Source: Duganella sp. Root336D2
GTDB lineage: Bacteria; Pseudomonadota; Gammaproteobacteria; Burkholderiales; Burkholderiaceae_D
DNA length: 64,000 nt
Assembly: GCF_001425005.1 (NCBI RefSeq)
Contig: NZ_LMDB01000002.1
Coordinates: 186,001 to 250,000 of the forward strand
Reading direction: 5' to 3'
Shown here: positions 9,869-17,900 of the stretch, piece after piece
Numbering within the stretch: position 1 is the first letter of the stretch
Layout of the letters: each line of letters opens with the position of its first letter
Made by a program: the position numbers and the translations under genes
Notes under the pieces: model-generated
The model's input: the letters and a program-made list of their open reading frames with translations, nothing else
The model's database searches: none
Told to the model about the DNA's origin: nothing

Positions 9869-10188
9869 TGCTTGCCCTTCCAGAAGCTGCGCACCGCCAC
9901 GACACCTGCCGCGAGCAGCAGCAGGGGGCCGAACCAGAGCAGGGCGGTGCTGGTGTTCAGGGGCGGTTCATAAAGGACAAAGTCGCCATAGCGCTGCACC
10001 ATGAAGTCCACCACTTGCCGCTCGCTGCGGCCCTGGGCCAGTTGCTGGTGGATCTGGTCGCGCAGGTCGAGCGCCAGCGGAGCGTGCGAGTCCGCCAGGC
10101 TCTGGTTCTGGCATACCAGGCAGCGTAGCTCGCCGGCCAGCGTCATGGTGCGCGCGTCCAGCGAAGCGGCGCTTGTGGTGTCAGCCAT
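9865..10188 (-). CDS. ccmH: CcmH/CcmL thiol reductase, no N-terminal signal peptide visible
   Basis: Reduces the haem-binding CxxC of apocytochrome c. 107 residues with the redox motif ELRCLVCQNQS, the family segment VDFMVQRYGDFVLYEPP, and one C-terminal membrane segment. Odd: only about 20 residues precede the motif and none form a signal peptide. The start is well supported (AAGGAG 7 bp upstream inside ccmG) and a stop codon lies five codons upstream in frame, so no longer start exists. Either export differs or a 5' part has been lost. Confidence 0.88.
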   Translation of the reverse strand: MADTTSAASLDARTMTLAGELRCLVCQNQSLADSHAPLALDLRDQIHQQLAQGRSERQVVDFMVQRYGDFVLYEPPLNTSTALLWFGPLLLLAAGVVAVRSFWKGKQ

Positions 10189-10708
10189 TGGCCAGCTCCT
10201 TCACCATGCGGGCCACGCGTTCGCGCGCATCGGGCGCGGACAGCGGGCCGATATGCTTCATGCGGATAATGCCGCGACGGTCGATGACAAAGGTCTCCGG
10301 CACGCCGTAGACGCCGAAATCGATGCCGATGCGGCCGTCATGGTCGAACGCAATCTGGCGATATGGATTGCCGTTGTTTCGCAGCCAGCGCAGGGCGTCG
10401 TCGCGCTGGTCCTTGTAATTGAGGCCGATTACCGGAGCGTCGACGGCACGCGACAGGTCCATCAGGTCCTTGTGCTCGATGCGGCAGCCCTCGCACCAGG
10501 AGGCCCAGACATTCAGCACCCATACCCGTCCCTGCATTTTGGCAGGCGAGACGGTGGCGGCAGGGTTATCCAGCAATTGCGCCGCGAATTGCGGTACGGG
10601 TTTGCCGATCAAGGGCGACGGCAGCTCGCGCGGGTTGCGCTGCAAGCCAATGCCGAGTAAGGCAAGAAGTACCGCGAACAGTCCGGCGGGAAGGATGAAA
10701 CGTTTCAT
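10181..10708 (-). CDS. ccmG: CcmG/DsbE periplasmic thiol:disulfide oxidoreductase
   Basis: Membrane-tethered thioredoxin that keeps CcmH/apocytochrome reduced. 175 residues: N-terminal anchor ([19 protein letters not shown]), active site WASWCEGCRIEH, and the cis-Pro loop GVYGVPETF. The start at 10708 forms an ATGA overlap with the ccmF stop; a longer upstream frame is not supported. Confidence 0.95.
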   Translation of the reverse strand: MKRFILPAGLFAVLLALLGIGLQRNPRELPSPLIGKPVPQFAAQLLDNPAATVSPAKMQGRVWVLNVWASWCEGCRIEHKDLMDLSRAVDAPVIGLNYKDQRDDALRWLRNNGNPYRQIAFDHDGRIGIDFGVYGVPETFVIDRRGIIRMKHIGPLSAPDARERVARMVKELANG

Positions 10709-12684
10709 TGAGGCTCCTGCAGCAAGGGCATTGCCACCAGGGGCGGCACCGGCGCCGGCGACGAGGCGGGATGGCGAGCCTGGCGTGCGGCGCGATAGCG
10801 GCGATCGGACGCCGCCAGCAGGCCGCCGACGGCAAACAGCACGCATCCGCCCCAGATCCAGCCGACGAAGGGCTTGAGCTGGATGCGCAGCAGCCAGCGC
10901 CCGTCGCCAGCCGAATCGCCCAGCGATACGTACAGGTCGCGCATCAGGCTGCGTTCGATGGCAGCTTCGGTCATGGTGTCCTGTGCCACCGTATAACGGC
11001 GCTGCTCGGGATAAAGAAGCGCCACCGTCCGTCCCTCGCGCGCAACGGCCACGCTGGCGCGCAGGGCGGTATAGTTCGGCCCGCGCGTGTCTTCCAGCTT
11101 GTGCAAGGTGAAGCTGTACTCACCGAGCGACGCTTGCTGGCCGGGTGCCAGTACCACGTCCTGCACCAGTTCATGCCCCTTGACCATGGTGACGCCGATC
11201 ACGAACACCGCCAGGCCGGCATGCGCCGCCAGCATGCCCCACCAGGAACGGGGCTGGCGCGCCAGGTTGCCGCGTTGCTGCAGCAATTGCCAGCCGGTGC
11301 CGAGAAGAATCCACGCGGCGAGCAGCAGGCCGAGCGAAGACATCACGGAACCGCGCGCCATCAGCGCGGCGCCGAAGCCAACGCCGAGCGCAATGGCGGC
11401 CGGCCAGCGCAGGCGGCGCGCCAACTGCGCCAGCGTCCCGTTGCGCCAGCGCGCGAACGGGCCTGCTGCGACCAGCAGAAGCACCGGCAGCATCATGGGT
11501 ACCAAGACTTTTTCAAAATAGGGCGGGCCAACAGAGATCTTGCCGGCGCCGAGCGCGTCCAGCACCAGCGGGTACAACGTTCCAAGCAGCACCGTGCCCG
11601 TCGCCGCCAGCATCACCACGTTCTGCAGCAGCAGCAGCGATTCGCGCGACAGCGGCGAAAACACGGTGCGCTGGCGCAGCCGCGGCGCCCGCCATGCGTA
11701 CAGCAGCAGCGAGCCGCCGACCACCACGGCCAGGTAGGCCAGGATAAAGGCGCCGCGGCGCGGATCGGTGGCGAAGGCGTGCACCGACGTCAGTACGCCG
11801 GAGCGCACCAGGAAGGTTCCCAGCAGCGACAGCGAAAACGCCAGGATGGCCAGCAGTGCGGTCCAGCTGCGGAAGGTTCCGCGCTTTTCCGTCACGATCA
11901 GCGAGTGCAGCAGCGCCGTGCCGACCAGCCAGGGCATGAAGGAAGCGTTTTCCACCGCATCCCAGAACCACCAGCCGCCCCAGCCCAATTCATAATAGGC
12001 CCAGAAGCTGCCCATGGCGATGCCCAGGGTGAGAAAACTCCACGCCGCCAATGCCCAGGGCCGGGACCAGCGCGCCCACGATGTATCGAGCCGGCCGCCC
12101 AGCAAGGCGGCGACGGCAAAGGCAAAGGTCACCGAGAAGCCGACGTAACCCATATACAGCAGGGGCGGGTGCGCGATCATGCCGGCGTCCTGCAGCAGGG
12201 GATTCAGGTCGTTGCCATCCGGCGCCGCCGGCAGCATGCGCAGGAACGGATTGGAGGTCAGGATCAGGAACAGCAGGAAGCCTACGGCCACCAGGCCAAG
12301 CACGCCGACCAGGCGCGCCTGCACCTCGCGCGGCAGCTGCTGCGACAGGAAGGCTGCGGCAAAAGTCCATGCCGACAGCAGCCATGTCCACAGCAGCAGG
12401 GAACCTTCATGCCCGCCCCAGGCCGCGCTCAACCGGTATTGCCACGGCAGCAGCGTGTTCGAATGCTGGGCCACATAGCGCAGCGAAAAGTCGTTGGCGT
12501 ACAAGGCGTAGAACAGGCAGCCGAAAGCCAGCGAACTGAAGATGAACTGCCCCGCTGCGGCCGGCCGCGCCAGCGCCATCCAGCGCACGTCGCCACGCTG
12601 CGCTCCCGCCAGCGGCAGGAAACCCTGCACAGTCGCCAGCAGCAAGGCCAGCACCAGCGCGAAATTGCCTGCTTCGGCGATCAT
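10705..12684 (-). CDS. ccmF: CcmF haem lyase subunit
   Basis: Polytopic inner-membrane protein that with CcmH attaches haem to apocytochrome c. 659 residues, the usual length, with about 14-15 hydrophobic segments and the tryptophan-rich haem-handling motif [18 protein letters not shown] around residue 235. It overlaps ccmE by 4 bp and ccmG by 4 bp. Confidence 0.97.
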   Translation of the reverse strand: MIAEAGNFALVLALLLATVQGFLPLAGAQRGDVRWMALARPAAAGQFIFSSLAFGCLFYALYANDFSLRYVAQHSNTLLPWQYRLSAAWGGHEGSLLLWTWLLSAWTFAAAFLSQQLPREVQARLVGVLGLVAVGFLLFLILTSNPFLRMLPAAPDGNDLNPLLQDAGMIAHPPLLYMGYVGFSVTFAFAVAALLGGRLDTSWARWSRPWALAAWSFLTLGIAMGSFWAYYELGWGGWWFWDAVENASFMPWLVGTALLHSLIVTEKRGTFRSWTALLAILAFSLSLLGTFLVRSGVLTSVHAFATDPRRGAFILAYLAVVVGGSLLLYAWRAPRLRQRTVFSPLSRESLLLLQNVVMLAATGTVLLGTLYPLVLDALGAGKISVGPPYFEKVLVPMMLPVLLLVAAGPFARWRNGTLAQLARRLRWPAAIALGVGFGAALMARGSVMSSLGLLLAAWILLGTGWQLLQQRGNLARQPRSWWGMLAAHAGLAVFVIGVTMVKGHELVQDVVLAPGQQASLGEYSFTLHKLEDTRGPNYTALRASVAVAREGRTVALLYPEQRRYTVAQDTMTEAAIERSLMRDLYVSLGDSAGDGRWLLRIQLKPFVGWIWGGCVLFAVGGLLAASDRRYRAARQARHPASSPAPVPPLVAMPLLQEPQ

Positions 12685-13130
12685 GGCAAGCCTTTCAGGG
12701 ACGCCGGTGCACGGCCTTGTTCCAGCGCGTGCGCTGCTTCCTTCGGCATATAGTTTTCATCATGCTTGGCCAGCACTTCCTGCGCCAGGAACAGCGCGCC
12801 CTGGCCCAGGCGTCCTTGTGCCACGGCGCCTTTACCTTCCTTGAACAGGTCGGGCAGCGTGCCCTGGTAATGCACCGGTACCTTCTGCACATTGTCGGTA
12901 ATGACGAAGCTGACGGTCAGGCCGTCGTCCAGGCGCCGCACGCTGCCTTGTTCCACCAGGCCGCCGATGCGGAAAATGCCGCTGCGCGGGGCGGCACCGG
13001 CCACCACTTGCGAGGGCGTGAAAAAGAACACCAGGTTATCGCGGAAGGCGGACAGCACCAGCGTCGCTGCGATACCGCATGCGGCCAGGCTGGCGCCGAT
13101 CAGGGCGAGGCGTTGGTGACGCGGCTTCAT
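12681..13130 (-). CDS. ccmE: CcmE periplasmic haem chaperone
   Basis: Accepts haem covalently on a histidine and passes it to CcmF. 149 residues: N-terminal anchor (about 8-29), OB-fold core ([25 protein letters not shown]) and haem-binding [10 protein letters not shown] with H123 and Y127. The HxxxY form is intact. Confidence 0.96.
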   Translation of the reverse strand: MKPRHQRLALIGASLAACGIAATLVLSAFRDNLVFFFTPSQVVAGAAPRSGIFRIGGLVEQGSVRRLDDGLTVSFVITDNVQKVPVHYQGTLPDLFKEGKGAVAQGRLGQGALFLAQEVLAKHDENYMPKEAAHALEQGRAPASLKGLP

Positions 13131-13300
13131 GCTGTACCTTCTTCGTTAGTGCTGGCGACGGCGGCCTGCGCCTCGCGCTCGCGTCGTGCCAGCGCCCATA
13201 CTTCGAGCATCATCAGTCCAGATACCACGCCAAACGAGCCCCATACATAGGAGCCGTAGCCGCCCATGGCAAGGAAGTCCTGCAAGCTATGCCAATTCAT
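13127..13300 (-). CDS. ccmD: CcmD, small haem exporter component
   Basis: 57 residues starting [20 protein letters not shown], one membrane segment and a charged C-terminus, the CcmD pattern. It stabilises the CcmABC-CcmE complex. ATGA overlap with the ccmC stop and 4-bp overlap with ccmE. Confidence 0.92.
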   Translation of the reverse strand: MNWHSLQDFLAMGGYGSYVWGSFGVVSGLMMLEVWALARREREAQAAVASTNEEGTA

Positions 13301-14067
13301 TTCGTCCTCCGGCGCAGCCAGGCAGCGCTGCCGTGCCGTTCCAGCACGATGCAGCGGGCGCGGCGCAGCGCGACTGCAATCCCATAACACCAGAACGCCG
13401 CCACCATCAACAGCATTGCGGCCAGCATGGCAGGCGCCATGGTTGGAGCGTTGCCAAGCGTGACGGACGGCCCCTGGTGCAGGGTGTTCCACCAATAAAC
13501 CGAAAAATAGATGATCGGGATGTTCACAGCACCGACCAGGGCCAGTACCGCAGCAGCGCGATCGGCGCGGCGCGGGTCGGCGATCGATGCGTGCAGTCCC
13601 ATATAACCAAGATAGAGGAACAGCAGGATCAGCTCCGACGTCAGGCGCGCATCCCATACCCACCAGGCACCCCAGGTCGGTTTGCCCCACAGGGCGCCAG
13701 TCCATAGCGCGAGGAAAGTGAACAGCGCTCCGGTCGGGGCCAATGCGCTGGCCATGATCGACGAGACACCGGTGTGGTAGGCCAGTCCGAACCCGGCCCA
13801 TCCCGCCATCGCCATATAGATCAGCATCGACATCCACGCCGCGGGCACGTGGACAAAGATGATGCGGTAAGCGTCGCCTTGCTGGAAATCGGTCGGGGCG
13901 ACCAGCAGGCCGATAAGCAGGCCTGCCAACCCTGTCAGGACGCCGAGCGCCGTAAACCACGGGATCAGGCGGCCAGCCAGGTAATGGAAATTGCGGGGGG
14001 AGGCGAAAGTGAATACCGTGAGGCGGCGCTTAGCGCCGTTTGCGGTGGAATAATACGGTTGATTCAT
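13297..14067 (-). CDS. ccmC: CcmC haem-handling membrane protein
   Basis: Loads haem onto CcmE. 256 residues, six hydrophobic segments, tryptophan-rich motif WGAWWVWDARLT near residue 135, flanked by conserved histidines (IFVHVPAAW; WWNTLHQG). It starts 15 bp after the ccmB stop. Confidence 0.95.
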   Translation of the reverse strand: MNQPYYSTANGAKRRLTVFTFASPRNFHYLAGRLIPWFTALGVLTGLAGLLIGLLVAPTDFQQGDAYRIIFVHVPAAWMSMLIYMAMAGWAGFGLAYHTGVSSIMASALAPTGALFTFLALWTGALWGKPTWGAWWVWDARLTSELILLFLYLGYMGLHASIADPRRADRAAAVLALVGAVNIPIIYFSVYWWNTLHQGPSVTLGNAPTMAPAMLAAMLLMVAAFWCYGIAVALRRARCIVLERHGSAAWLRRRTK

Positions 14068-14082
14068 ATGCTGAACTCCGTC

Positions 14083-14751
14083 CTACTCGTGTGCGATCCG
14101 CAGCGCTGCGGCAGTAGCCCATGGCGCAGCAGCCAGCGACCCGGCCAGCAGGGCGCCCAACAACATCAGGTGGGGCGCACTGCCGGTACCGTCACCGGCG
14201 GCTACAACTGCGGAACTACCAAGAATTAATAAGGGAATATACAGAGGCATCAATATCAGCGCAACAAGGACACTGCCGCCACGCGCGCCCAGCGCCAGGC
14301 CGGCGCCAATGCTGCCCAGGAGGCTCAGGACCGGCGTGCCAAGCAGCAGCCCAAACCACAGCACGCCCATTGCCTCGGCTTCGAGCCCGTACTGCAAGGC
14401 CACCAGCGGCGCCAGTACCAGCAGCGGCAGGCCGGAGGTCAGCCAGTGCGCCAGCACCTTGGCCAGCACCAGGATTTCCAGCGGTAGCGGCGACAGCAGC
14501 AATTGTTCGAGCGAGCCGTCTGCATGGTCGTCGGCGAACAGGCGTTGCAGGCCAAGCAGGGAGGCCAGCAAGGCGGCTACCCATACGATGCCGGGCGCCA
14601 CGCTGCGCAATAGTTTGGAATCCGGGCCGATCGCCAGCGGGAACAGCGTTGTCGTGACAAGGAAAAAGCCCAGCGGCATCAGCGCATCGCTGCGCCGCCG
14701 CAGGGCGAGCAGCAGGTCGCGCTGCATCAACTGGCTGGCCGCTTTCAGCAT
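14083..14751 (-). CDS. ccmB: CcmB, membrane permease of the haem-handling ABC transporter
   Basis: 222 residues, six hydrophobic segments; FADDHADGSLEQLLLSPLPLE is the conserved CcmB cytoplasmic segment. The ATG at 14751 overlaps the ccmA stop by 7 bp. Works with CcmA ATPase and CcmCD to release haem-loaded CcmE. Confidence 0.93.
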   Translation of the reverse strand: MLKAASQLMQRDLLLALRRRSDALMPLGFFLVTTTLFPLAIGPDSKLLRSVAPGIVWVAALLASLLGLQRLFADDHADGSLEQLLLSPLPLEILVLAKVLAHWLTSGLPLLVLAPLVALQYGLEAEAMGVLWFGLLLGTPVLSLLGSIGAGLALGARGGSVLVALILMPLYIPLLILGSSAVVAAGDGTGSAPHLMLLGALLAGSLAAAPWATAAALRIAHE

Positions 14752-15365
14752 GCTGCGTCCAGCTGCAGCCGGCGTGCGCCAGGCAGGGCCGGGTCCTGGT
14801 GGGTGGTCAGTACCAGCATGCCGCCGCGCGCGCAATGCGCCTGCAGGATCCCGCCGACTTGTGCGGCGGAGTCCTGGTCCAGGGCCGCCAGCGGTTCGTC
14901 GAGGATCCACAAGGGGCGGGCAGGCGAGAGCAGCAGGCGGGCCAGGGCCACGCGCTTGCGCTGGCCTTGCGACAGCAGGCGCACCGGGCGCTGGGCTTCC
15001 GCCTTCAACCCAATGGCATCGAGCGCCCGCAATGCATCGACGCGGCTGCATCGTTCACCGGGCAGGCCGCCCAGCGCCAGGTTTTCCCATGCCAGCAGGT
15101 CGGGCTTCAATCCGTCCGCATGGCCGATGTGGAGCAATTGGGAATGATAATGCGCGCGCGTGGCGAGGATAGGCTGGCCCTCCCAATGCACTGCGCCACG
15201 GTCGGGCAGGGCGAGTCCGCACAGGGAGCGCAGGAGGGTGGTCTTGCCGCTGCCATTGCGGCCCTGCACCCAGAGCGCCTCGCCGGCTTGCAGCGAAAAG
15301 CTGACGCCCGCAAACAAGGTGCTGCGGCCGCGGCGGCATGTGAGCTGTTGACAGGTCAATCCCAT
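14745..15365 (-). CDS. ccmA: CcmA, ATPase of the haem-handling ABC transporter
   Basis: 206 residues with Walker A GRNGSGKTTLL, signature LSQGQRKRVALARLL, Walker B LWILDEPLAALD and an H-loop (LTTHQ). First gene of the ccm run; an 83-bp divergent gap separates it from the DUF5916 gene at 15449. Confidence 0.95.
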   Translation of the reverse strand: MGLTCQQLTCRRGRSTLFAGVSFSLQAGEALWVQGRNGSGKTTLLRSLCGLALPDRGAVHWEGQPILATRAHYHSQLLHIGHADGLKPDLLAWENLALGGLPGERCSRVDALRALDAIGLKAEAQRPVRLLSQGQRKRVALARLLLSPARPLWILDEPLAALDQDSAAQVGGILQAHCARGGMLVLTTHQDPALPGARRLQLDAAC

Positions 15366-15411
15366 GAATCCCTCATTGAAGTGGCGATCATGCTATCACC
15401 CGTATGTTCGC

Positions 15412-15441
15412 TTGCCAGGGCCGAATTGACAAATCTATAAT
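15412..15441 (+). promoter_or_regulatory. Sigma-70-like promoter, probably giving a leaderless mRNA
   Basis: TTGCCA (15412-15417), 18-bp spacer, perfect TATAAT (15436-15441). The ATG of the next gene begins 7 nt after the -10 element and no Shine-Dalgarno precedes it, so transcription probably starts at the start codon. Confidence 0.5.
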
Positions 15442-15448
15442 CTAGATC

Positions 15449-17707
15449 ATGTTTCCCCGAAATTTTGTACGCTTCCTGGTTTTTTCCCAGTTTGCTGTAT
15501 CCATCCCATTGTTTGCCGCCGAGAGCGAAGAGCCAAAACGCCGCAGTATCGCGGTGCACGTGGCGCCGCAGGCGCTTTCCCTGCAGCTCGATGGCCGCCT
15601 CGACGACGCGGCCTGGCAGCTTGCGCCGGTCAACTCGCGCTTCTATCAATACCAGCCGGAAGATGGGCGCGAGGCGCCGGGACACCTGCGCACGACGTTG
15701 CGCGTCCTGGTAGACAAGGACGCGCTGGTGTTCGGCATCCGGGCCTGGAACGGCGACCCGAAGACCCTGAACGGCACGCTGGCGCGGCGCGACAAGGTCG
15801 ACCGCGACCAGGATTTCATCGGCATCTGGATTGACCCGACCGGCCATGGCCGCTCGGCGCAATTCGTGCGCGTCAACGTCGCCGGCGTCATGAGCGACGG
15901 CATCTACCGCGCCGACGAAGACGAGGAAGACCTTGGTCCCGACTACCCGGTGGAGAGCGCAGTCCACCTGCTGCCCGATGGCTATACGATGGAAGTGCGC
16001 TGGCCGCTATCGAGCCTGCGCTTCCCGTACGGCGAAGGCAAACCGTGGCGCCTGATGCTGGAGCGCAGCGTGCCGCATGAAGACAATATGCTGCTGCTTA
16101 GTGCACCGCTGAAGAAAGAGTCGCTGCATTTCATCGCCGAGATGGAGGAAATCGACGGCATGGCACAGGTGCTGCCGACGGTGCAGGACAAGGCATTCTG
16201 GGAATTCCGCCCCGAGCTCACGCAGCGATTCAAACGCGACTACGGCAAGAGCAGCAGCCGGACCAGTCCTGGCATGGACATCAGCGCCCGTCCGCGCGCC
16301 GACTGGGTTTTCAACGCCACGCTGAATCCCGACTTCTCGCAGGTGGAGATCGACGCCCCGACCAGCAACGGCACCAACCGCATTGCATTGAGCCTGCCGG
16401 AAAAACGCGGCTTCTTTCTTGAAAGTGCCGACGTGCTGGGAATGCGCCTGCCGGCGTTCTACTCGCGCACGGTGGCCGATCCGCGCTGGGGCATGCGCGC
16501 CACATGGCGCGGCACCGACGCAGATGCCACGGCATTGGCGCTGGACGACCGCGCCGGCGGCGTAGTGATGCGCGGCAGCCCCTACGCAACGCAGGAACAC
16601 GCCAGTGCCGGCGACAGCAAAGTGACGTTGCTGCGCGCCCGCAGCCATGGCGAAGAAGCCGTAGCCGGCGTCTTCCTGTCCGACCGCGATTACGGCGCCG
16701 GTGCGCGCAACAGCGTGTTTGGCGCCGACGGCCAATGGCGTACTTCGGCCAATGGCGACGGCCATCTGCAGCTCGCGTGGACGGCCATGGCGTCGCGCAC
16801 CACCGCCCAGTTCGACGGCGAGGGGCAGGCCTTGGCCAGCGATGCGCGCAACAGCGGCTATGGTTACGGCAGGTTGAATTACAGTTCCGACGATTGGTCG
16901 AATGTCGCGCAGCTCGAAGTCATCGGCAGCAACTTCGCCAACGATAACGGATTCGTGCCGCAGGCCGGCATTATCAAGGGCGATGTCGAACTGAATCGCC
17001 GCACGGGAGCGCGCGACCTGGCGCTGTTTGAAGCCTACGAGACGGAGCTGCACCTGGGGTTGCATGAAATCCGCACCCTGTCGCACGAAACCGTCCAGCG
17101 CTGGGTACGTCCCGGCATCTGGTTCTATGCCGGCCACCAGACCCGCTACTGGGCCGAACTTGGCTTCGACCGCCAGCGCGGACGCACCGGCGCAAAGCTG
17201 CACCAGACGCCAGCGGCACACATGGGCATTGAAAGCACGCCATCTTCATGGTTCGTCAAGCTGAAAGGCGAACTGACGCTGGGCCGCCAGCTCGATGTGG
17301 AAGCGGACCAGGTGGGGCAGGGCGGCAACCTGGAACTGGAAGCGAACCTGCGCTTTCCGCTGCCGGCCGGCTGGAGCCTGGAATCGGACCACCGCTGGAA
17401 CCGTTCCTGGGTCAAGCACCGCAGGCTACAGGATTTCAGCGATACAGGATGGCGCTGGGTCGGCACCCTGCATGCCACGCAGCGCGACGCCTTGCGCATG
17501 ATCGTGCAGAACACCGCCTCGGGGCGCCAGGACCTGGCGCCGCAATTGCTGGAGCCATGGAGCGAGCGATACCGCCACCGCTCGCTGCTCTACAAGCGCA
17601 CCACCCGGCACGACCGCATCGTTTCCATCGGCGCCACGACAGACGCCAACGGCGCCCTGCCAGGATCCAGCAAAGGCCTGACCCTGAAAGTTCAGTGGGG
17701 AATCTAA
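15449..17707 (+). CDS. Exported CBM9-like/DUF5916 protein
   Basis: 752 residues. A signal peptide (residues 1-25, ending FAAE) is followed by a CBM9-like beta-sandwich (LDGRLDDAAWQ; FGIRAWN; GIWIDPTGHGRSAQFVRVN; about 35-230). A large DUF5916-type C-terminal region is rich in alternating polar and hydrophobic strands, as in an outer-membrane barrel (ARADWVFNATLNPDFSQVE; ends LTLKVQWGI). Function unknown; proteins of this type are often near polysaccharide or peptide-use genes. The promoter looks leaderless. Confidence 0.8.
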   Translation: MFPRNFVRFLVFSQFAVSIPLFAAESEEPKRRSIAVHVAPQALSLQLDGRLDDAAWQLAPVNSRFYQYQPEDGREAPGHLRTTLRVLVDKDALVFGIRAWNGDPKTLNGTLARRDKVDRDQDFIGIWIDPTGHGRSAQFVRVNVAGVMSDGIYRADEDEEDLGPDYPVESAVHLLPDGYTMEVRWPLSSLRFPYGEGKPWRLMLERSVPHEDNMLLLSAPLKKESLHFIAEMEEIDGMAQVLPTVQDKAFWEFRPELTQRFKRDYGKSSSRTSPGMDISARPRADWVFNATLNPDFSQVEIDAPTSNGTNRIALSLPEKRGFFLESADVLGMRLPAFYSRTVADPRWGMRATWRGTDADATALALDDRAGGVVMRGSPYATQEHASAGDSKVTLLRARSHGEEAVAGVFLSDRDYGAGARNSVFGADGQWRTSANGDGHLQLAWTAMASRTTAQFDGEGQALASDARNSGYGYGRLNYSSDDWSNVAQLEVIGSNFANDNGFVPQAGIIKGDVELNRRTGARDLALFEAYETELHLGLHEIRTLSHETVQRWVRPGIWFYAGHQTRYWAELGFDRQRGRTGAKLHQTPAAHMGIESTPSSWFVKLKGELTLGRQLDVEADQVGQGGNLELEANLRFPLPAGWSLESDHRWNRSWVKHRRLQDFSDTGWRWVGTLHATQRDALRMIVQNTASGRQDLAPQLLEPWSERYRHRSLLYKRTTRHDRIVSIGATTDANGALPGSSKGLTLKVQWGI

Positions 17708-17749
17708 ATTCGGTGCCAGGTCTGTCAATCGGACACCGGTGACGCACCT

Positions 17750-17763
17750 TTGCGCCAGATCAA
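17750..17763. promoter_or_regulatory. FNR-like site TTGCGCCAGATCAA
   Basis: One perfect ATCAA half-site and a 3/5 TTGAT half-site with 4-bp spacing. It lies between two convergent genes, so it serves no annotated start codon. Confidence 0.35.
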
Positions 17764-17782
17764 GACGCAGTGATAATTGAGG

Positions 17783-17816
17783 CGCGCGCAAATGACGTGT
17801 GTGGCATTTGCGCGCG
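17783..17816. repeat. 12-bp perfect stem-loop
   Basis: CGCGCGCAAATG (17783-17794) pairs with CATTTGCGCGCG (17805-17816) around a 10-nt loop. No T-run follows on either strand, so it is not a clear intrinsic terminator, though it may end or stabilise the convergent transcripts. Confidence 0.7.
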
Positions 17817-17818
17817 TA

Positions 17819-17832
17819 TTGAGATAGATCAA
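17819..17832. promoter_or_regulatory. FNR-like site TTGAGATAGATCAA
   Basis: Nine of ten consensus positions match TTGAT-N4-ATCAA, the best FNR-type match I see in the window. It sits in a convergent gap, 3 bp from the 12-bp stem-loop and 69 bp (centre to centre) from the weaker site at 17750. Confidence 0.45.
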
Positions 17833-17900
17833 AGGTCAGGTCCCGCTGTCCAAATGACAGACCTGGTACCGACTTTGGCACCGACTTTTGGCACCGATTT

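Larger units (their letters stand above)
17716..17866. repeat. Imperfect long inverted repeat in convergent gap
   Basis: Left arm CCAGGTCTGTCA (17716-17727) and right arm TGACAGACCTGG (17855-17866) are exact reverse complements. With one mismatch they extend outward to 17711 and 17871. Inner flanks are also partly complementary (ATCGGACACCGG against GCTGTCC). The core CAATCGGACA (17726-17735) recurs in the 27478 palindrome, suggesting one family of REP-like elements. Confidence 0.7.

Noticed and set aside
10708..12753. 681-codon plus-strand frame
   Set aside because: Antisense shadow of ccmF; composition dominated by Gln, His and Arg, with no ribosome-binding site or motif.
13127..13960. 277-codon minus-strand frame covering ccmD
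   Set aside because: Only its last 57 codons are real (ccmD); the rest is an out-of-frame shadow of ccmC.
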